Assembly (NCBI RefSeq): GCF_014201115.1
Contig: NZ_JACHDO010000001.1
Span: 4,960,001 to 5,024,000, forward strand
Direction: 5' to 3'
Length of the DNA: 64,000 bases
Origin: Nocardiopsis metallicus
Lineage (GTDB): Bacteria; Actinomycetota; Actinomycetes; Streptosporangiales; Streptosporangiaceae
The notes under the pieces were generated by a model that was not told the DNA's origin, did no database searches, and worked only from the letters and a program-made list of their open reading frames with translations. Below are positions 8,688-17,564 of the stretch, piece by piece. Position 1 is the stretch's first letter; every line of letters starts with the position of its first letter. The position numbers and the translations under genes are program-made.

Positions 8688-9707
8688 ATGACTTCGCCGC
8701 TGCTGACCACACCCGGTGCCGTGAGCGCCGACAGCCCCGACTCCGACGTCGCCGCGCACTACGGCGACCCCTCGCACGAAGCCCGCGCCATGGAGCGCTC
8801 CAGCGCCTGGGTCGACCGGAGCAACCGGGGCGTGGTCCGGGTGAGCGGGCCCGACCGCCTGGGCTGGCTCGACGACATCACCAGCCAGCTGACCCGGGAC
8901 CTGGCCCCCGGTACGGCCACCGAGGCGCTGGTCCTGGACGCCCGCGGGCACCTGCGCCACCACCTGTCCCTGGTGGACGACGGCGAGGCGACGTGGGTGC
9001 ACACCGAGCCCGGCGGCGGCCCCGGGCTGGCCGAGTTCCTGGACTCCATGGTGTTCATGCTGCGGGTGGAGGTCGAGGACCTCTCCGACTCCTACTCCGT
9101 GCTCACGGTGCTGGGCCCGGAGCGCTCACGGGTGGCGGGTGCGGTCGAGGACGTGCCGAGCCGGCCGGCCGGAGAGGAGATCGACCTGTTCGTGCCCTCC
9201 GAGGGCCTGGTGGCGGCGGCGGAGAAGCTCACCGCGGCCGGAGCCCGTCCGGCGGGCATGTGGCCCTACGAGGCCCACCGGATCGCCGCGCACCGCGCCA
9301 GGCCCGGACTGGACTCGGACGAGCGCTCCATCCCGCACGAGATGAACTGGATCGGCTCCGCGGTGCACCTGGAGAAGGGCTGTTACCCGGGTCAGGAGAC
9401 GGTGGCGCGGGTGCACAACCTGGGCCGCCCGCCGCGCCGCCTGGTGATGCTGCACCTGGACGGGACCGTCGAGCGGCTGCCCGTGCTGGGCGGCGACATC
9501 GAGCTGGGCGGGCGCAAGGTCGGCCGGGTGGGCACCTCCGCCCGGCACCACGAGCTGGGCCCGATCGCCCTCGGCCTGGTCAAGCGCACCGCCCCGGTGG
9601 ACGCGGACCTGGTGGTCGACGGCATCGCCGCGGGCCAGGAGGTCGTGGTGGACCCGGACACCGGCGCCAACGCCGACCTCGACGACTTCCGCCGCAAGCC
9701 CCGGTAG
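8688..9707 (+). CDS. ygfZ: YgfZ/GcvT-domain folate-binding protein
   Basis: 339 residues, usual for YgfZ-type proteins, which are tetrahydrofolate-dependent helpers of iron-sulfur cluster enzymes. It has the aminomethyltransferase-like fold and the family signature KGCYPGQETVAR (about residue 230), containing the functional Cys. ATG 8688 has TAACCT eight bases upstream (8675-8680) and no ribosome site, so the mRNA is probably leaderless. It is divergent from the 12-codon ORF. Confidence 0.9.
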   Translation: MTSPLLTTPGAVSADSPDSDVAAHYGDPSHEARAMERSSAWVDRSNRGVVRVSGPDRLGWLDDITSQLTRDLAPGTATEALVLDARGHLRHHLSLVDDGEATWVHTEPGGGPGLAEFLDSMVFMLRVEVEDLSDSYSVLTVLGPERSRVAGAVEDVPSRPAGEEIDLFVPSEGLVAAAEKLTAAGARPAGMWPYEAHRIAAHRARPGLDSDERSIPHEMNWIGSAVHLEKGCYPGQETVARVHNLGRPPRRLVMLHLDGTVERLPVLGGDIELGGRKVGRVGTSARHHELGPIALGLVKRTAPVDADLVVDGIAAGQEVVVDPDTGANADLDDFRRKPR

Positions 9708-9738
9708 CCGGGGCCGGGCCGGAGCAGCGCCCCAGGCG

Positions 9739-10530
9739 TCAGCCGGGGCGCAGGTCGCTCTGGCCCGCCACCAGGACGTGCGCGAACTCGGTGCCGACCG
9801 GCGCCAGGAACATGATGTGCGTGGTGACCGTCTCGCCCGGGTCGATCTCGAACCAGAAGTAGTCGTAGGCCACGGTGTGCTCGGCGTCGATGTCGTTGAC
9901 GAACCGTCGGCCGTCGGTGGTGGTGCCCACGGTGCCGGAGCTGTCGAAGATCACCGGGGACGAACCCTCGTTGGTGACGTTGAGCCGGTAGATGTGGTAC
10001 TCCCAGCCCGCGGGCGCCTCGGCGTAGGATCCCGTGCCGTTGGTGATGGTCGCGTCGGTGTAGGCCGTCTCGACCACCACCCGGAAGACGCCCACCGACG
10101 TGGTGGACCCGTCGTAGGCGGAGGGCGGTACGGACTCCGGCTCGGCCGCCGCCGGCCCCCCGGGCTCCTCGGGCTCCGGAGCGGGGCTCGGCTCGGGCGC
10201 GGGCTCCGGCGCGGGCTCCTCCGCCCCCTCGGCGCCCTCAGCCGCCCCAGGCTCATCTGAGGGCTCGGGAGCGGGCTCCTCCGCAGGCGGGGGCGCGGGC
10301 TCCTCGGTGAATTCCTCCGCGGGTTCGGGTCCCTCGTCCGGCGCGGGCGCCGCGGCCGGTTCGTCCTCGCCGAGCACCACCCGCGCGTCCGGCACGGTCA
10401 CCACGCTCAGCGCGACCAGGGTGACCGCGCACACCGCCCCGGCGAGCAGGACCGCGACAGGGATGGCGAGGGTGCGCACCGCCGCGGCGGCCCGCCCCCG
10501 CTGCGGGGTTCGGGGATCGTTGAAACCCAT
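9739..10530 (-). CDS. Membrane-anchored protein with Pro/Glu linker and DUF4352-like domain
   Basis: 263 residues from ATG 10530; an in-frame GTG at 10587 would add 19 residues but looks less likely. A single N-terminal membrane segment (TLAIPVAVLLAGAVCAVTLVALSVV) is followed by a 90-residue Ala/Pro/Glu-rich linker (EEPAPEPAPEPSPAPEPEEP). The C-terminal beta-rich domain, from about residue 135 to the end (GVFRVVVETAYTDATI and YHIYRLNVTNEGSSPVIFD), resembles the DUF4352 immunoglobulin-like fold. It is probably an extracytoplasmic cell-envelope protein. The linker resembles cell-wall-spanning tethers elsewhere in this window. Confidence 0.6.
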   Translation of the reverse strand: MGFNDPRTPQRGRAAAAVRTLAIPVAVLLAGAVCAVTLVALSVVTVPDARVVLGEDEPAAAPAPDEGPEPAEEFTEEPAPPPAEEPAPEPSDEPGAAEGAEGAEEPAPEPAPEPSPAPEPEEPGGPAAAEPESVPPSAYDGSTTSVGVFRVVVETAYTDATITNGTGSYAEAPAGWEYHIYRLNVTNEGSSPVIFDSSGTVGTTTDGRRFVNDIDAEHTVAYDYFWFEIDPGETVTTHIMFLAPVGTEFAHVLVAGQSDLRPG

Positions 10531-10590
10531 ACCCGTGTGACACGGATCACCGGCATGACATTCCGGACCTGTACCCTCTTTACACACGAC

Positions 10591-10620
10591 GGAGCCCGGT
10601 GGAGGGCTCCACCGGGCTCC
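10591..10620 (-). terminator. Hairpin terminator after murT-gatD
   Basis: Perfect 13-base arms at 10591-10603 and 10608-10620 (GGAGCCCGGTGGA and complement) with a GGGC loop, 15 bases past the gatD stop. Confidence 0.75.
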
Positions 10621-10634
10621 GAGGTGTTCGAGAC

Positions 10635-11348
10635 CTACCGCAGGGCGGCGGCCAGGCGCTCCTCGTGCAGACGCTCACCCCAGGACGGGGGCAGCGGGTT
10701 CAGCTGACCCACGCGCCAGCGCAGCAGCAGGTCGGCCAGCTGCGGGTTGCGCGGCAGGGCCGGGCCGTGCAGGTAGGTGCCCAGGACCTGGCCCTGATAG
10801 GCGCCCTCGGTGCGGTCGTCGTTGCCGATGCCCTTCACCGTGGTGGACAGCGGGCGGGCCTGCGGGCCGATCTCGGTGCGGCCCTGGTGGTTCTCGAAAC
10901 CGGTGATCCGCCCGACCCCCAAGGAGGGGTCGACATCGGCGACGATCTCGCCCACGGCACGGGTCTGACCGCGGTTGCTGCGGATGTCGAGGATGCCCAC
11001 TCCCGGGAGCGGGTTGGCCTCGTCGTCGCCGTAGCTCTCACCGATGATCTGGTAGCCCGCGCAGACCGCGAAGACGCACGCGCCGCGCGCGGCGGCCCGG
11101 GCCAGCCCGCCGTCGGCGCGCAGCCGCTCGGCGGCCAGGATCTGCGGCCGGTCCTCGCCGCCGCCGAGCAGGTAGACGTCGCCCTGCTCGGGCACCGGGT
11201 CGCTGGAGTGGACGTGCACGATCTCGGTGGGGATGCCGCGCAGTTCGGCGCGGCGCTTGAGGATCAGGACGTTGCCCTGGTCCCCGTAGGTGCTGAGCAG
11301 GTCGGGGTAGATCCACACGATCCGCAGGGCGCTGCTGGTGTTCGACAT
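10635..11348 (-). CDS. gatD: Lipid II isoglutaminyl synthase, glutaminase subunit
   Basis: Class I glutamine amidotransferase that supplies ammonia to MurT for amidating the D-Glu of lipid II. 237 residues. The catalytic Cys is in VFAVCAGYQIIG and the His in GTYLHGPALPRNP. YPDLLSTYGDQGN is the family N terminus. It lies 10 bases downstream of murT, so the two subunits are co-expressed. The operon ends at the hairpin 10591-10620. Confidence 0.92.
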   Translation of the reverse strand: MSNTSSALRIVWIYPDLLSTYGDQGNVLILKRRAELRGIPTEIVHVHSSDPVPEQGDVYLLGGGEDRPQILAAERLRADGGLARAAARGACVFAVCAGYQIIGESYGDDEANPLPGVGILDIRSNRGQTRAVGEIVADVDPSLGVGRITGFENHQGRTEIGPQARPLSTTVKGIGNDDRTEGAYQGQVLGTYLHGPALPRNPQLADLLLRWRVGQLNPLPPSWGERLHEERLAAALR

Positions 11349-11358
11349 GGGAGTCCTC

Positions 11359-12615
11359 CTACTGGACGCGGCCGTACGCCGTGCGGATCTGCTGGAAGGC
11401 TGTGTAGTTGGCGATGACGTCGACCTTGGTGATGTCGGGGCGCTCGGCCTTGAGCTTGCCGAGCACCTCGTCCACGCGGTCGGCGACCTCGAAGGGGACC
11501 CCGTCGGTCTCCAGGCGCAGCGCGAGGTCCGTGCGGCGCTCGCCCATGACGAACACCCTGCGGTCGCGCAGCACCGTGTAGTCCACGTCCCAGAGCCAGG
11601 AGGTGTCCTTGCCGTCGGGGATCTGCGCGTTGACGCCGAGGATCACGGGGACGCGGGGCGGATCCAGGACGGCGAAGGACTCCAGCCACCCGGCCGGGTT
11701 CTTGGCGAGCAGCAGTCGGACCTCGACGCCCATGGTGACCACCGAGGTGTAGCGACCGGCCACCGAGGTGACCTCGCGCAACCGTTCGAGGGTGCGCTCG
11801 GGGTGCATGCCGTACCCGGCGGCGGTGGCCGCCGCGATCGCGGCGTTGGCGCGGTTCGCGTCCCCGGGCAGGTTCATCCGGAGCTTGAGCTCCTGGCCGT
11901 CGGGGGCGACCAGGGTGTCGTTGGCGTTGTCCACCGCCCACGTGGCCCGGGGCCGGGCCAGACCGCACTCGGGGCACTCCCAGTGCGGGTCGACGTCGCG
12001 CTTGAGGTGACCCCCGCACTCGGGGCAGCACCAGGAGTCCTCCTTCCAGCGCTGCCCGGCCGACACCCAGGTGGCGTTCGGGGCACCCAGCCCCGCCCAG
12101 GCCACGAGCGGGTCGTCGGCGTTGGCGATGACGTGGGTGTCGGTCTGCGCCAGAGCGGTGCGCCACTTCTTCGCGAGCAGGTTGATCTCCGAGGCGCGGT
12201 CCATCTGGTCGCGGCTCAGGTTCATCAGGACCACGAAGGAGGGGTTGGTGGCCTTGAGGACCTGCGGGAGGTACTTCTCGTCCACCTCCAGCACGCCGTT
12301 GACCGCCGACTTGTTGTCGGACAGCGCCGTGATGTGCCCGGTGGGCATGTTCGCGCCGTACTCGTTGGTGGCCACGTCACCGAACTCGCGCAGGGCCTGC
12401 GCGATGAGCCGGGTCGTGGTCGTCTTGCCGTTGGTGGCGCTGACCAGGGCCAGGCGTCGGCCCTGGGCGAGCTTGGCGAGCAGGTCCGGTTCCACCTTGA
12501 GGGCGACGCGCCCCCCGATGACGGAGCCGTCTCCGCGTCCGGTGGCCCTGGACAGGCTCGCTGCGCTCCTGCCCAGTACCGAGGCCAGTTGGGCGCGCAA
12601 GGGAAGCTCGCTCAT
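11359..12615 (-). CDS. murT: Lipid II isoglutaminyl synthase, Mur-ligase subunit
   Basis: ATP-dependent Mur ligase-like subunit that forms the D-isoglutamine amide on lipid II together with GatD. 418 residues from ATG 12615; an adjacent ATG at 12618 is too close to the GGAG. Walker-type loop SATNGKTTTTRLIA is near residue 60. A zinc-ribbon insert is visible as CCPECGGH ... WECPECGLARP (about 200-225), typical of MurT. The C-terminal DUF1727 part ends in NYTAFQQIRTAYG. It heads the murT-gatD operon. Confidence 0.93.
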   Translation of the reverse strand: MSELPLRAQLASVLGRSAASLSRATGRGDGSVIGGRVALKVEPDLLAKLAQGRRLALVSATNGKTTTTRLIAQALREFGDVATNEYGANMPTGHITALSDNKSAVNGVLEVDEKYLPQVLKATNPSFVVLMNLSRDQMDRASEINLLAKKWRTALAQTDTHVIANADDPLVAWAGLGAPNATWVSAGQRWKEDSWCCPECGGHLKRDVDPHWECPECGLARPRATWAVDNANDTLVAPDGQELKLRMNLPGDANRANAAIAAATAAGYGMHPERTLERLREVTSVAGRYTSVVTMGVEVRLLLAKNPAGWLESFAVLDPPRVPVILGVNAQIPDGKDTSWLWDVDYTVLRDRRVFVMGERRTDLALRLETDGVPFEVADRVDEVLGKLKAERPDITKVDVIANYTAFQQIRTAYGRVQ

Positions 12616-12701
12616 CATTTCTCCACGATCGCTAGATCACCCGCACGGACGCGCTTCGGCGGCGGGCGATGTGTCGGGCCAAGCCTATTGTCCACCGGCC
12701 C

Positions 12702-14909
12702 TCAGACCCGCCAGTCCAAACGCTGGGGTGGCGGCCCGAGGTTGGGCGGGACCCGCTCCGGGTCGACCCGGTCGGCCGCCCCGACCGGCTTCGGGGCCGC
12801 GGAGCCGTCGGCCTTGCCGGAGCCCCCCGGTGCGTCGGTCAGGGGTCTGCCGTCCGGAGCGGTGATCCGGGGTCTGCCGGCCTCGGAGCCCGGCTCGGGG
12901 CTCCCCCGGCGGCCCGGGCCCTCAGCGTCCGGGCCGGAGGCACCACTGTGCCCGGCGTCCCCGCCGGTACCGGTGTTCCGGGAGTCCTCCACCGTGGCCA
13001 ACGTGGCCGTGGACAGGGCGAGGATACCCGGATTGGTGTCCGTGACGACCGGCCCGTCCGGGGCAAGGACGAGGGCGGCCGTGGACGGCAGCTCGCGCAG
13101 CGCCTCGGCGTCCAGGCCGGTACCGCGGACACTCGGCCCCGCCTCCGCGTCGGCGCTGACGGGGGTGTCGAGCTCCGCGGCCTGGACTGTCGCCCGCCCC
13201 CAGGCCGTGGCGGATCTCACATGGCGGACCAGGTCGAGCGGGGCGATCGCGGCGGCGGCGTTGCGGATCACCGCACCGGACTCGGTGTGCGGGGAGGGGA
13301 AGAGGAGGTCTTCGTCGGCGCCCTCCCCGGCTTCGGCTCCGTCCGGTTCGGCGACCGCCCCGCCCACCGCGGCACCGATGACCTCGGTGAGCCGGTGCAC
13401 CTCCAGTCGCTGCGGGTCGCCCTCGGCGGGCCGGGGCACCGCCGCGACCGCGTCGGCGACCTCCGCCGCACCGCTGTGCTGGGCCATCACGACCGGCAGG
13501 CACCCGGGGTCGGAGAAGCGTTCCAGGGCCGCGGGGACGGCCGTGCGGAACATCAGGACCACCTCGACCCCGCCCTCCGCCGCGGCGGCCAACACCTGGT
13601 CCACCTCCTCGGCCGGGAGCGTCTCGGCCCCGCAGACCACCACGCTTCGGGTGCGGTCGGGCCGCACCCGGGGTGTCCGACCGCCGACGGAGACCGGTTC
13701 GGGAGCCCGGGCCTCCAGCAGTTCGCTGAGCGCGGCCACGGCGTAGGTCCCGTAGACCCGGGCCGCGGTCGCCCCCGAGGCGCGGTCCGTGGAAATGATC
13801 TTGACCTGCGCGTAGGCGCCGTCGTCGGCTCTGGTGCCGACCGCCTCGAAAGGGCTGAGCCGGTTCTCCAGCGCCCAGGCGCGTTCACGCACCCCGGGGT
13901 CGTCGGCGCAGCGCTCCCGCACCCGGGCGCGCTCGCGCTGGGTGAGCAGGGCCAGGGCCGGGTCGTCCTCGGCGGCGTCCTCCTCCGGGGTCACCAGGGC
14001 GCGCAGGCCGCCGATGAGCCGGGCGATGCCCACGTCCGCCCCGAGCACCTCCAGCAGCCGCAGCAGCAGGGTTTCGTCCGCGTCCACCTCCTCCAGCTGA
14101 CCGGAGGCGGCGGCGACCGCGGACAGGATTCTGGCGCGCTGCCCGGCGTCCAGGTTGGTGCCCAGGGTCATTCGGGGCAGGTCGGCGGGGAGCACCCACT
14201 GTCTGGGCTGCACGGCGCAGCGCCGGGCCAGGCGGACGAGTTCGCGGGCGACCGCGTGGCCGGTGAGGTCCACGACGGTGAGGTCGCCGCCCTCACGGAG
14301 CCGTGAGACCCCGATGGTGGTGAGCAGCGCCGACCATCCCGCGTCGGTGCCGCCGACCACGATCACCGCCGAGGTCCCGGGCGGCACGGTCATCCCGTAC
14401 CAACGTGGCTGGGCCTCGTAGGCGCGCGCGGCGGCCCGCCACTCGGTGTACCGGCGTGCGTGTTCGCGCTGCTGGTCGTGCAGGGCCCGCTCCCGTTCGG
14501 CCCGCTCCTGCTCCAGCCGCTCCTTGGCGCGTTCGAGTCTGGTCGCCACGACCTGTCTGCTCTGCACGAGCGCGAAGACCACCGGCGCGGCGATCGCCAT
14601 GCAGGCGAACACCCCGCCCAGGGCCAGGCTGCCCGGGAGGATGCGCAGCGTCCACAGCAGCGGGCAGAGCAGGGCGAACAGCCCGAGCCCGCCCAAGGCG
14701 AAGTAGAGCGGCCGGTTGGTCTGCTTCTCGCTGTCGAGCTGCCCGGCGATCCACTCCTCGCTGAGTGTCTCCGCGTCCGCTGGCGCGGGGCGGCGCGGGG
14801 CGGGTCCCGGCGGCGGCAGCACGACCTTGTGCCGCCAGCCGAGGTAGGTGCGTCCCGTCTCACCTCGTGGCGTGCTGGCCGCGGCCGCCGAGGACCGTGG
14901 TGTGGGCAC
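12702..14909 (-). CDS. Large two-helix membrane protein, possible degenerate FtsK/HerA-type ATPase
   Basis: 735 residues from GTG 14909, with AGGAGGT nine bases upstream; the frame is open to 15026. Two membrane helices (about residues 70-120: YFALGGLGLFALLCPLLW and LALGGVFACMAIAAPVVFAL) are followed by a basic coiled-coil (RLERAKERLEQERAERERAL). The large cytoplasmic part contains VIVVGGTDAGWSALLTTIG, where a P-loop would be but without the GK(S/T), and a C-terminal segment VVLMFRTAVPAALERFSDPG ... HSGAAEVADAVA that recalls HerA/VirD4-like ATPases. The tail is disordered and Pro-rich. Divergent from four paralogous membrane genes. Function unknown; the ATPase link is weak inference. Confidence 0.5.
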   Translation of the reverse strand: MPTPRSSAAAASTPRGETGRTYLGWRHKVVLPPPGPAPRRPAPADAETLSEEWIAGQLDSEKQTNRPLYFALGGLGLFALLCPLLWTLRILPGSLALGGVFACMAIAAPVVFALVQSRQVVATRLERAKERLEQERAERERALHDQQREHARRYTEWRAAARAYEAQPRWYGMTVPPGTSAVIVVGGTDAGWSALLTTIGVSRLREGGDLTVVDLTGHAVARELVRLARRCAVQPRQWVLPADLPRMTLGTNLDAGQRARILSAVAAASGQLEEVDADETLLLRLLEVLGADVGIARLIGGLRALVTPEEDAAEDDPALALLTQRERARVRERCADDPGVRERAWALENRLSPFEAVGTRADDGAYAQVKIISTDRASGATAARVYGTYAVAALSELLEARAPEPVSVGGRTPRVRPDRTRSVVVCGAETLPAEEVDQVLAAAAEGGVEVVLMFRTAVPAALERFSDPGCLPVVMAQHSGAAEVADAVAAVPRPAEGDPQRLEVHRLTEVIGAAVGGAVAEPDGAEAGEGADEDLLFPSPHTESGAVIRNAAAAIAPLDLVRHVRSATAWGRATVQAAELDTPVSADAEAGPSVRGTGLDAEALRELPSTAALVLAPDGPVVTDTNPGILALSTATLATVEDSRNTGTGGDAGHSGASGPDAEGPGRRGSPEPGSEAGRPRITAPDGRPLTDAPGGSGKADGSAAPKPVGAADRVDPERVPPNLGPPPQRLDWRV

Positions 14910-15289
14910 CGTCCGAACACCTCCTGACCGGCGGCGGAGAGGGGCCGCCGGGGATTCCTTCACGCGGGGCTCCGGCCGGGGGGTCGGAGACGGGGCTGGG
15001 AAGCCAGCGCCCGGCGTGCTTGCCACGGGCCGCGTCCGCCCGCCGGAACGGACACGGGGGGTGTCCGGCCGCTGTCGGACGACGTGACCTTGATGATCAG
15101 TGAATCAGGGCGGACCACCGCTTTCCAGCCCCGAGCCCCCACCTGTGGAAAACCCGCCCCCACCTCGCACGTCGGACACGCCCGGCGCGTCCGGTGTTGA
15201 TCCGGCGCGGCCCGGGCATGGGAACGGGGGAAGGAGAAACCCCCGAACCCTTCACTCCGAGGAAGTGAACCCCCATCCAGGAACCGACC

Positions 15290-15832
15290 CTGACCAGCCC
15301 GGCCCTGGTAACCGCGGTCCTGCTGTTGACCGCAGCGGTCATCTGTATGGGTCTGGAGGCCCGCTGGGACCGCCTGCGCGGCCGCTCGAAGCGAAAGCAG
15401 CGGGAACTGGCCGCCCGGGCTCCCCCGCGCGCGGACCGCCGCAGAGCCAGGCCGTACCTGCGCTCCGGCGAGACCGCCCCAGACCCCGAACTGGCCCGCC
15501 TGACGGTCGCCACCGCCCGGGAGGACCTCCGCCCGTGGGAGAACCCCTGGCAGCGGTTCGGTTACTTCCTGTTCATCGCGGCGCTGCTGTTCAACATCAC
15601 CAAAATGACCGTGGCCGGGAACGCCTCCGCGGGTGTCCTGTACGTGTTCCTGCCCGTGATCGCGGCACTGGCCGTGTACCACCCCCTGACGCGGCGCCGT
15701 GCCGCGCGCCCGCCGGGCGATGGAGGCCAACGAGGAACTCGCCGCGCGGGCGCCGGGCCCACCCGACGACGGCAGGGACGTCTGGGAACAGCTCCGCAAG
15801 CCCCACTGACCACAGACACCACTGGCAGGTGA
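15290..15832 (+). CDS. ENPW-motif membrane protein, first of four paralogs, probable 3' frameshift
   Basis: Start uncertain: a CTG at 15290 with AGGA upstream gives the N-terminal membrane helix seen in the paralogs; TTG 15326 is the next option. The protein shares RARPYLRSGETAPDPELARLTV and ENPWQRFGYFLF with the fourth gene of the cluster, and has three membrane helices. After LTRRRAAR (about 15710) the frame changes to sequence unlike the paralogs. Dropping one C from the CCC run there restores MEANEELAARAPG, the expected tail, ending with TGA at 15807-15809. The frameshift is either real decay or a sequencing error. Function unknown. Confidence 0.5.
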   Translation: MTSPALVTAVLLLTAAVICMGLEARWDRLRGRSKRKQRELAARAPPRADRRRARPYLRSGETAPDPELARLTVATAREDLRPWENPWQRFGYFLFIAALLFNITKMTVAGNASAGVLYVFLPVIAALAVYHPLTRRRAARPPGDGGQRGTRRAGAGPTRRRQGRLGTAPQAPLTTDTTGR

Positions 15833-15910
15833 GCGCACATGTCACTCCCGCAGATCCTCCTCACGCCCGTGGTCGAAACCGATCCGAACGGAGAGAGGTG
15901 ACCCGACACG

Positions 15911-16453
15911 GTGGATCTGCTGGCGCAGGTACTGGTCATCGTCCTCGCTCTCGGCTTCTTCGCGGCCTTCCTGGTGACGGTCGTGCTGTCACGCAGATGG
16001 GTCAGGGAGCACGGTGAACCGGAGGAACCCCCGCTCGTCGACCCCGAGCTGACCCGCTTCGGCACCCCTTTCTCCGGGATCCGGACCAGGGCGGCCCAGC
16101 TCGTCCGGGACGGGCGGGCAGCGGACGATCCGGCCACGGCCTACGTGGCACACCGGCTCGCCGAGCGGGAACTACCGCTGCGCGAGAACCCCTGGCGGTC
16201 CCGTGGCTACGTGCTCCTGCCGATGGCCCAGACGCCGATGGTCATCCACCAAAGCCTCACCACGGCTGACAGTGCCGTGTTCTCCCTGGGGTTCTTGACC
16301 GCCGTCCTGGGCCTGACGGTCGTCTTCGGTGTCCTGGCGGAGCGGCACGCGCGCAGGCGGCGCGCGAACGCCGAACTCGCGCTGGAACTCAACCGGGCTC
16401 TGGCCGCCCAGTTCGACCGGGCGCGGTCCCGCCGGGAGGAGGTACCGGAATGA
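15911..16453 (+). CDS. ENPW-motif membrane protein, second paralog
   Basis: 180 residues from GTG 15911. An N-terminal helix (LLAQVLVIVLALGFFAAFLVTVVL) is followed by a basic/acidic cytoplasmic stretch with AAQLVRDGRAADDPATAYVAHRLAE and LRENPWRSRGYVLLP, then two more hydrophobic segments and a charged C-terminal helix (RRRRANAELALELNRALAAQF). The ENPW motif and layout match the neighbouring three genes. It overlaps the next gene by four bases (ATGA). No known family recognised. Confidence 0.65.
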   Translation: MDLLAQVLVIVLALGFFAAFLVTVVLSRRWVREHGEPEEPPLVDPELTRFGTPFSGIRTRAAQLVRDGRAADDPATAYVAHRLAERELPLRENPWRSRGYVLLPMAQTPMVIHQSLTTADSAVFSLGFLTAVLGLTVVFGVLAERHARRRRANAELALELNRALAAQFDRARSRREEVPE

Positions 16454-16995
16454 GTTCGATGTCCGAGACGGTTCTGGGCGTACTGATGGTGCTCTCGGTG
16501 GCGGGGGTGCTCGTGTGCACGGTGGCGGGTGCGATCTGGAACCGGCGCCGCGGGTTCACGCCGTTCCAGGTCATGGGGCCGGCGCGCGGTTTCGGGCACC
16601 GTCAGCACCTCGCCGGGCGCCGGCGGGAGGGGAACGGTCCGCACATCGCCGAGCGGCACCGGCGAGCCGAACGCCTCATCCGGCGGGGAGAGCGCGCGGA
16701 GAGCCCCAGGCTCGCACTGCTCGTCTGCCACTGGGCCGCGCAGAGCTACGATGACTGGGAGAACCCCTGGGCTGCCTGGAACGCCGTGTTCCTGGCGCCG
16801 CTGTTCGGCGGGTTCCTCGCCATCACCGACCGACTCGCCCCGCTTCCCGCACTGGTCACGGCCGCGGCGCTCCTCGTTGTGGCGTTGGCCCTGCCGGTCT
16901 ACCGAATACACGTGCTGCGGCGGAGCGCCTGGGCGGTCGAGACCAACCGCGACCTGGCGAAGGAGTTCCCGTGCCCGGACACATCCTCGCGCTGA
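16450..16995 (+). CDS. ENPW-motif membrane protein, third paralog
   Basis: 181 residues. Same architecture: N-terminal helix (VLGVLMVLSVAGVLVCTVAGAIW), a segment IAERHRRAERLIRRGERAESPRLA, the ENPWAAWNAVFLAPLF motif entering a hairpin of two helices, then a basic tail with NRDLAKEF. It is the most divergent of the four. Translationally coupled to both neighbours: it starts inside the second gene's stop and runs 25 bases into the fourth gene. Confidence 0.65.
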   Translation: MSSMSETVLGVLMVLSVAGVLVCTVAGAIWNRRRGFTPFQVMGPARGFGHRQHLAGRRREGNGPHIAERHRRAERLIRRGERAESPRLALLVCHWAAQSYDDWENPWAAWNAVFLAPLFGGFLAITDRLAPLPALVTAAALLVVALALPVYRIHVLRRSAWAVETNRDLAKEFPCPDTSSR

Positions 16996-17483
16996 AGCTG
17001 ATCCCCCTGGTCTTCCTCACCGCCGCCTTCGTCTGCATGCTGCTGGCATTCCTCTGGAACCGGCGCGGCCAGCGCAGCGAGTGGAGCGATCGGGCTCTGG
17101 CCCGTCAGGCTCCGACCAGTGCGGAGCGCACGCGGGTCAGCCCGTACCTGCGCCACGGTGCTACGGCGCCGGACCCCGAGCTGGCCCATCTGACCGTCAG
17201 GGTGGCCGAGGACCTGCGCCGTCGGCTGGAGAACCCCTGGTACCACACGGGGATCGGCCTGTTCGTGTTCGGCAGCGCCCTGAGCCTGATCATCAACGCA
17301 CAGGACTGGGGCGTCCCCGGCCTGATGTGGTTCGGGTTCGCGGTGGTCGTCCTCGTCTTCCACACCGCCTTCTACCGCCGAGTGACGCTCGGCCGGGCGG
17401 ACCGGGCGCTGGCGGCCAACCAGGGGCTGGCCGAGCGGTACGAGGTGCCGGAGGAGACGCCTCCGCCGCCCCGGGAGCGCTGA
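16971..17483 (+). CDS. ENPW-motif membrane protein, fourth paralog
   Basis: 170 residues from GTG 16971. N-terminal helix (LIPLVFLTAAFVCMLLAFLW), then RVSPYLRHGATAPDPELAHLTV and LENPWYHTGIGLFVFG, two further helices and the tail ADRALAANQGLAERYEVPEE. It is closest to the first gene, so the cluster arose by tandem duplication. A strong hairpin (17499-17547) ends the unit. The shared pattern R-x-G-x2-A-x2-P-x-L-A ... ENPW is the only handle on function. Confidence 0.65.
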   Translation: MPGHILALKLIPLVFLTAAFVCMLLAFLWNRRGQRSEWSDRALARQAPTSAERTRVSPYLRHGATAPDPELAHLTVRVAEDLRRRLENPWYHTGIGLFVFGSALSLIINAQDWGVPGLMWFGFAVVVLVFHTAFYRRVTLGRADRALAANQGLAERYEVPEETPPPPRER

Positions 17484-17498
17484 AACCCCGGGCACGGG

Positions 17499-17547
17499 GA
17501 ACGGCGCCGGTACCGGACGGATCGCTCCGTCGGCACCGGCGCCGTTC
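17499..17547. terminator. Bidirectional hairpin terminator
   Basis: Perfect 13-base arms (GAACGGCGCCGGT at 17499-17511 and its complement at 17535-17547) between the convergent paralog cluster and the sseA-DUF1416 unit. Confidence 0.7.
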
Positions 17548-17564
17548 GCGCCGTGTCCGTTAGG

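Noticed and set aside
11338..13746. 802-residue open frame on +
   Set aside because: Antisense to murT and the 735-residue membrane protein; an artefact of high GC codon bias.
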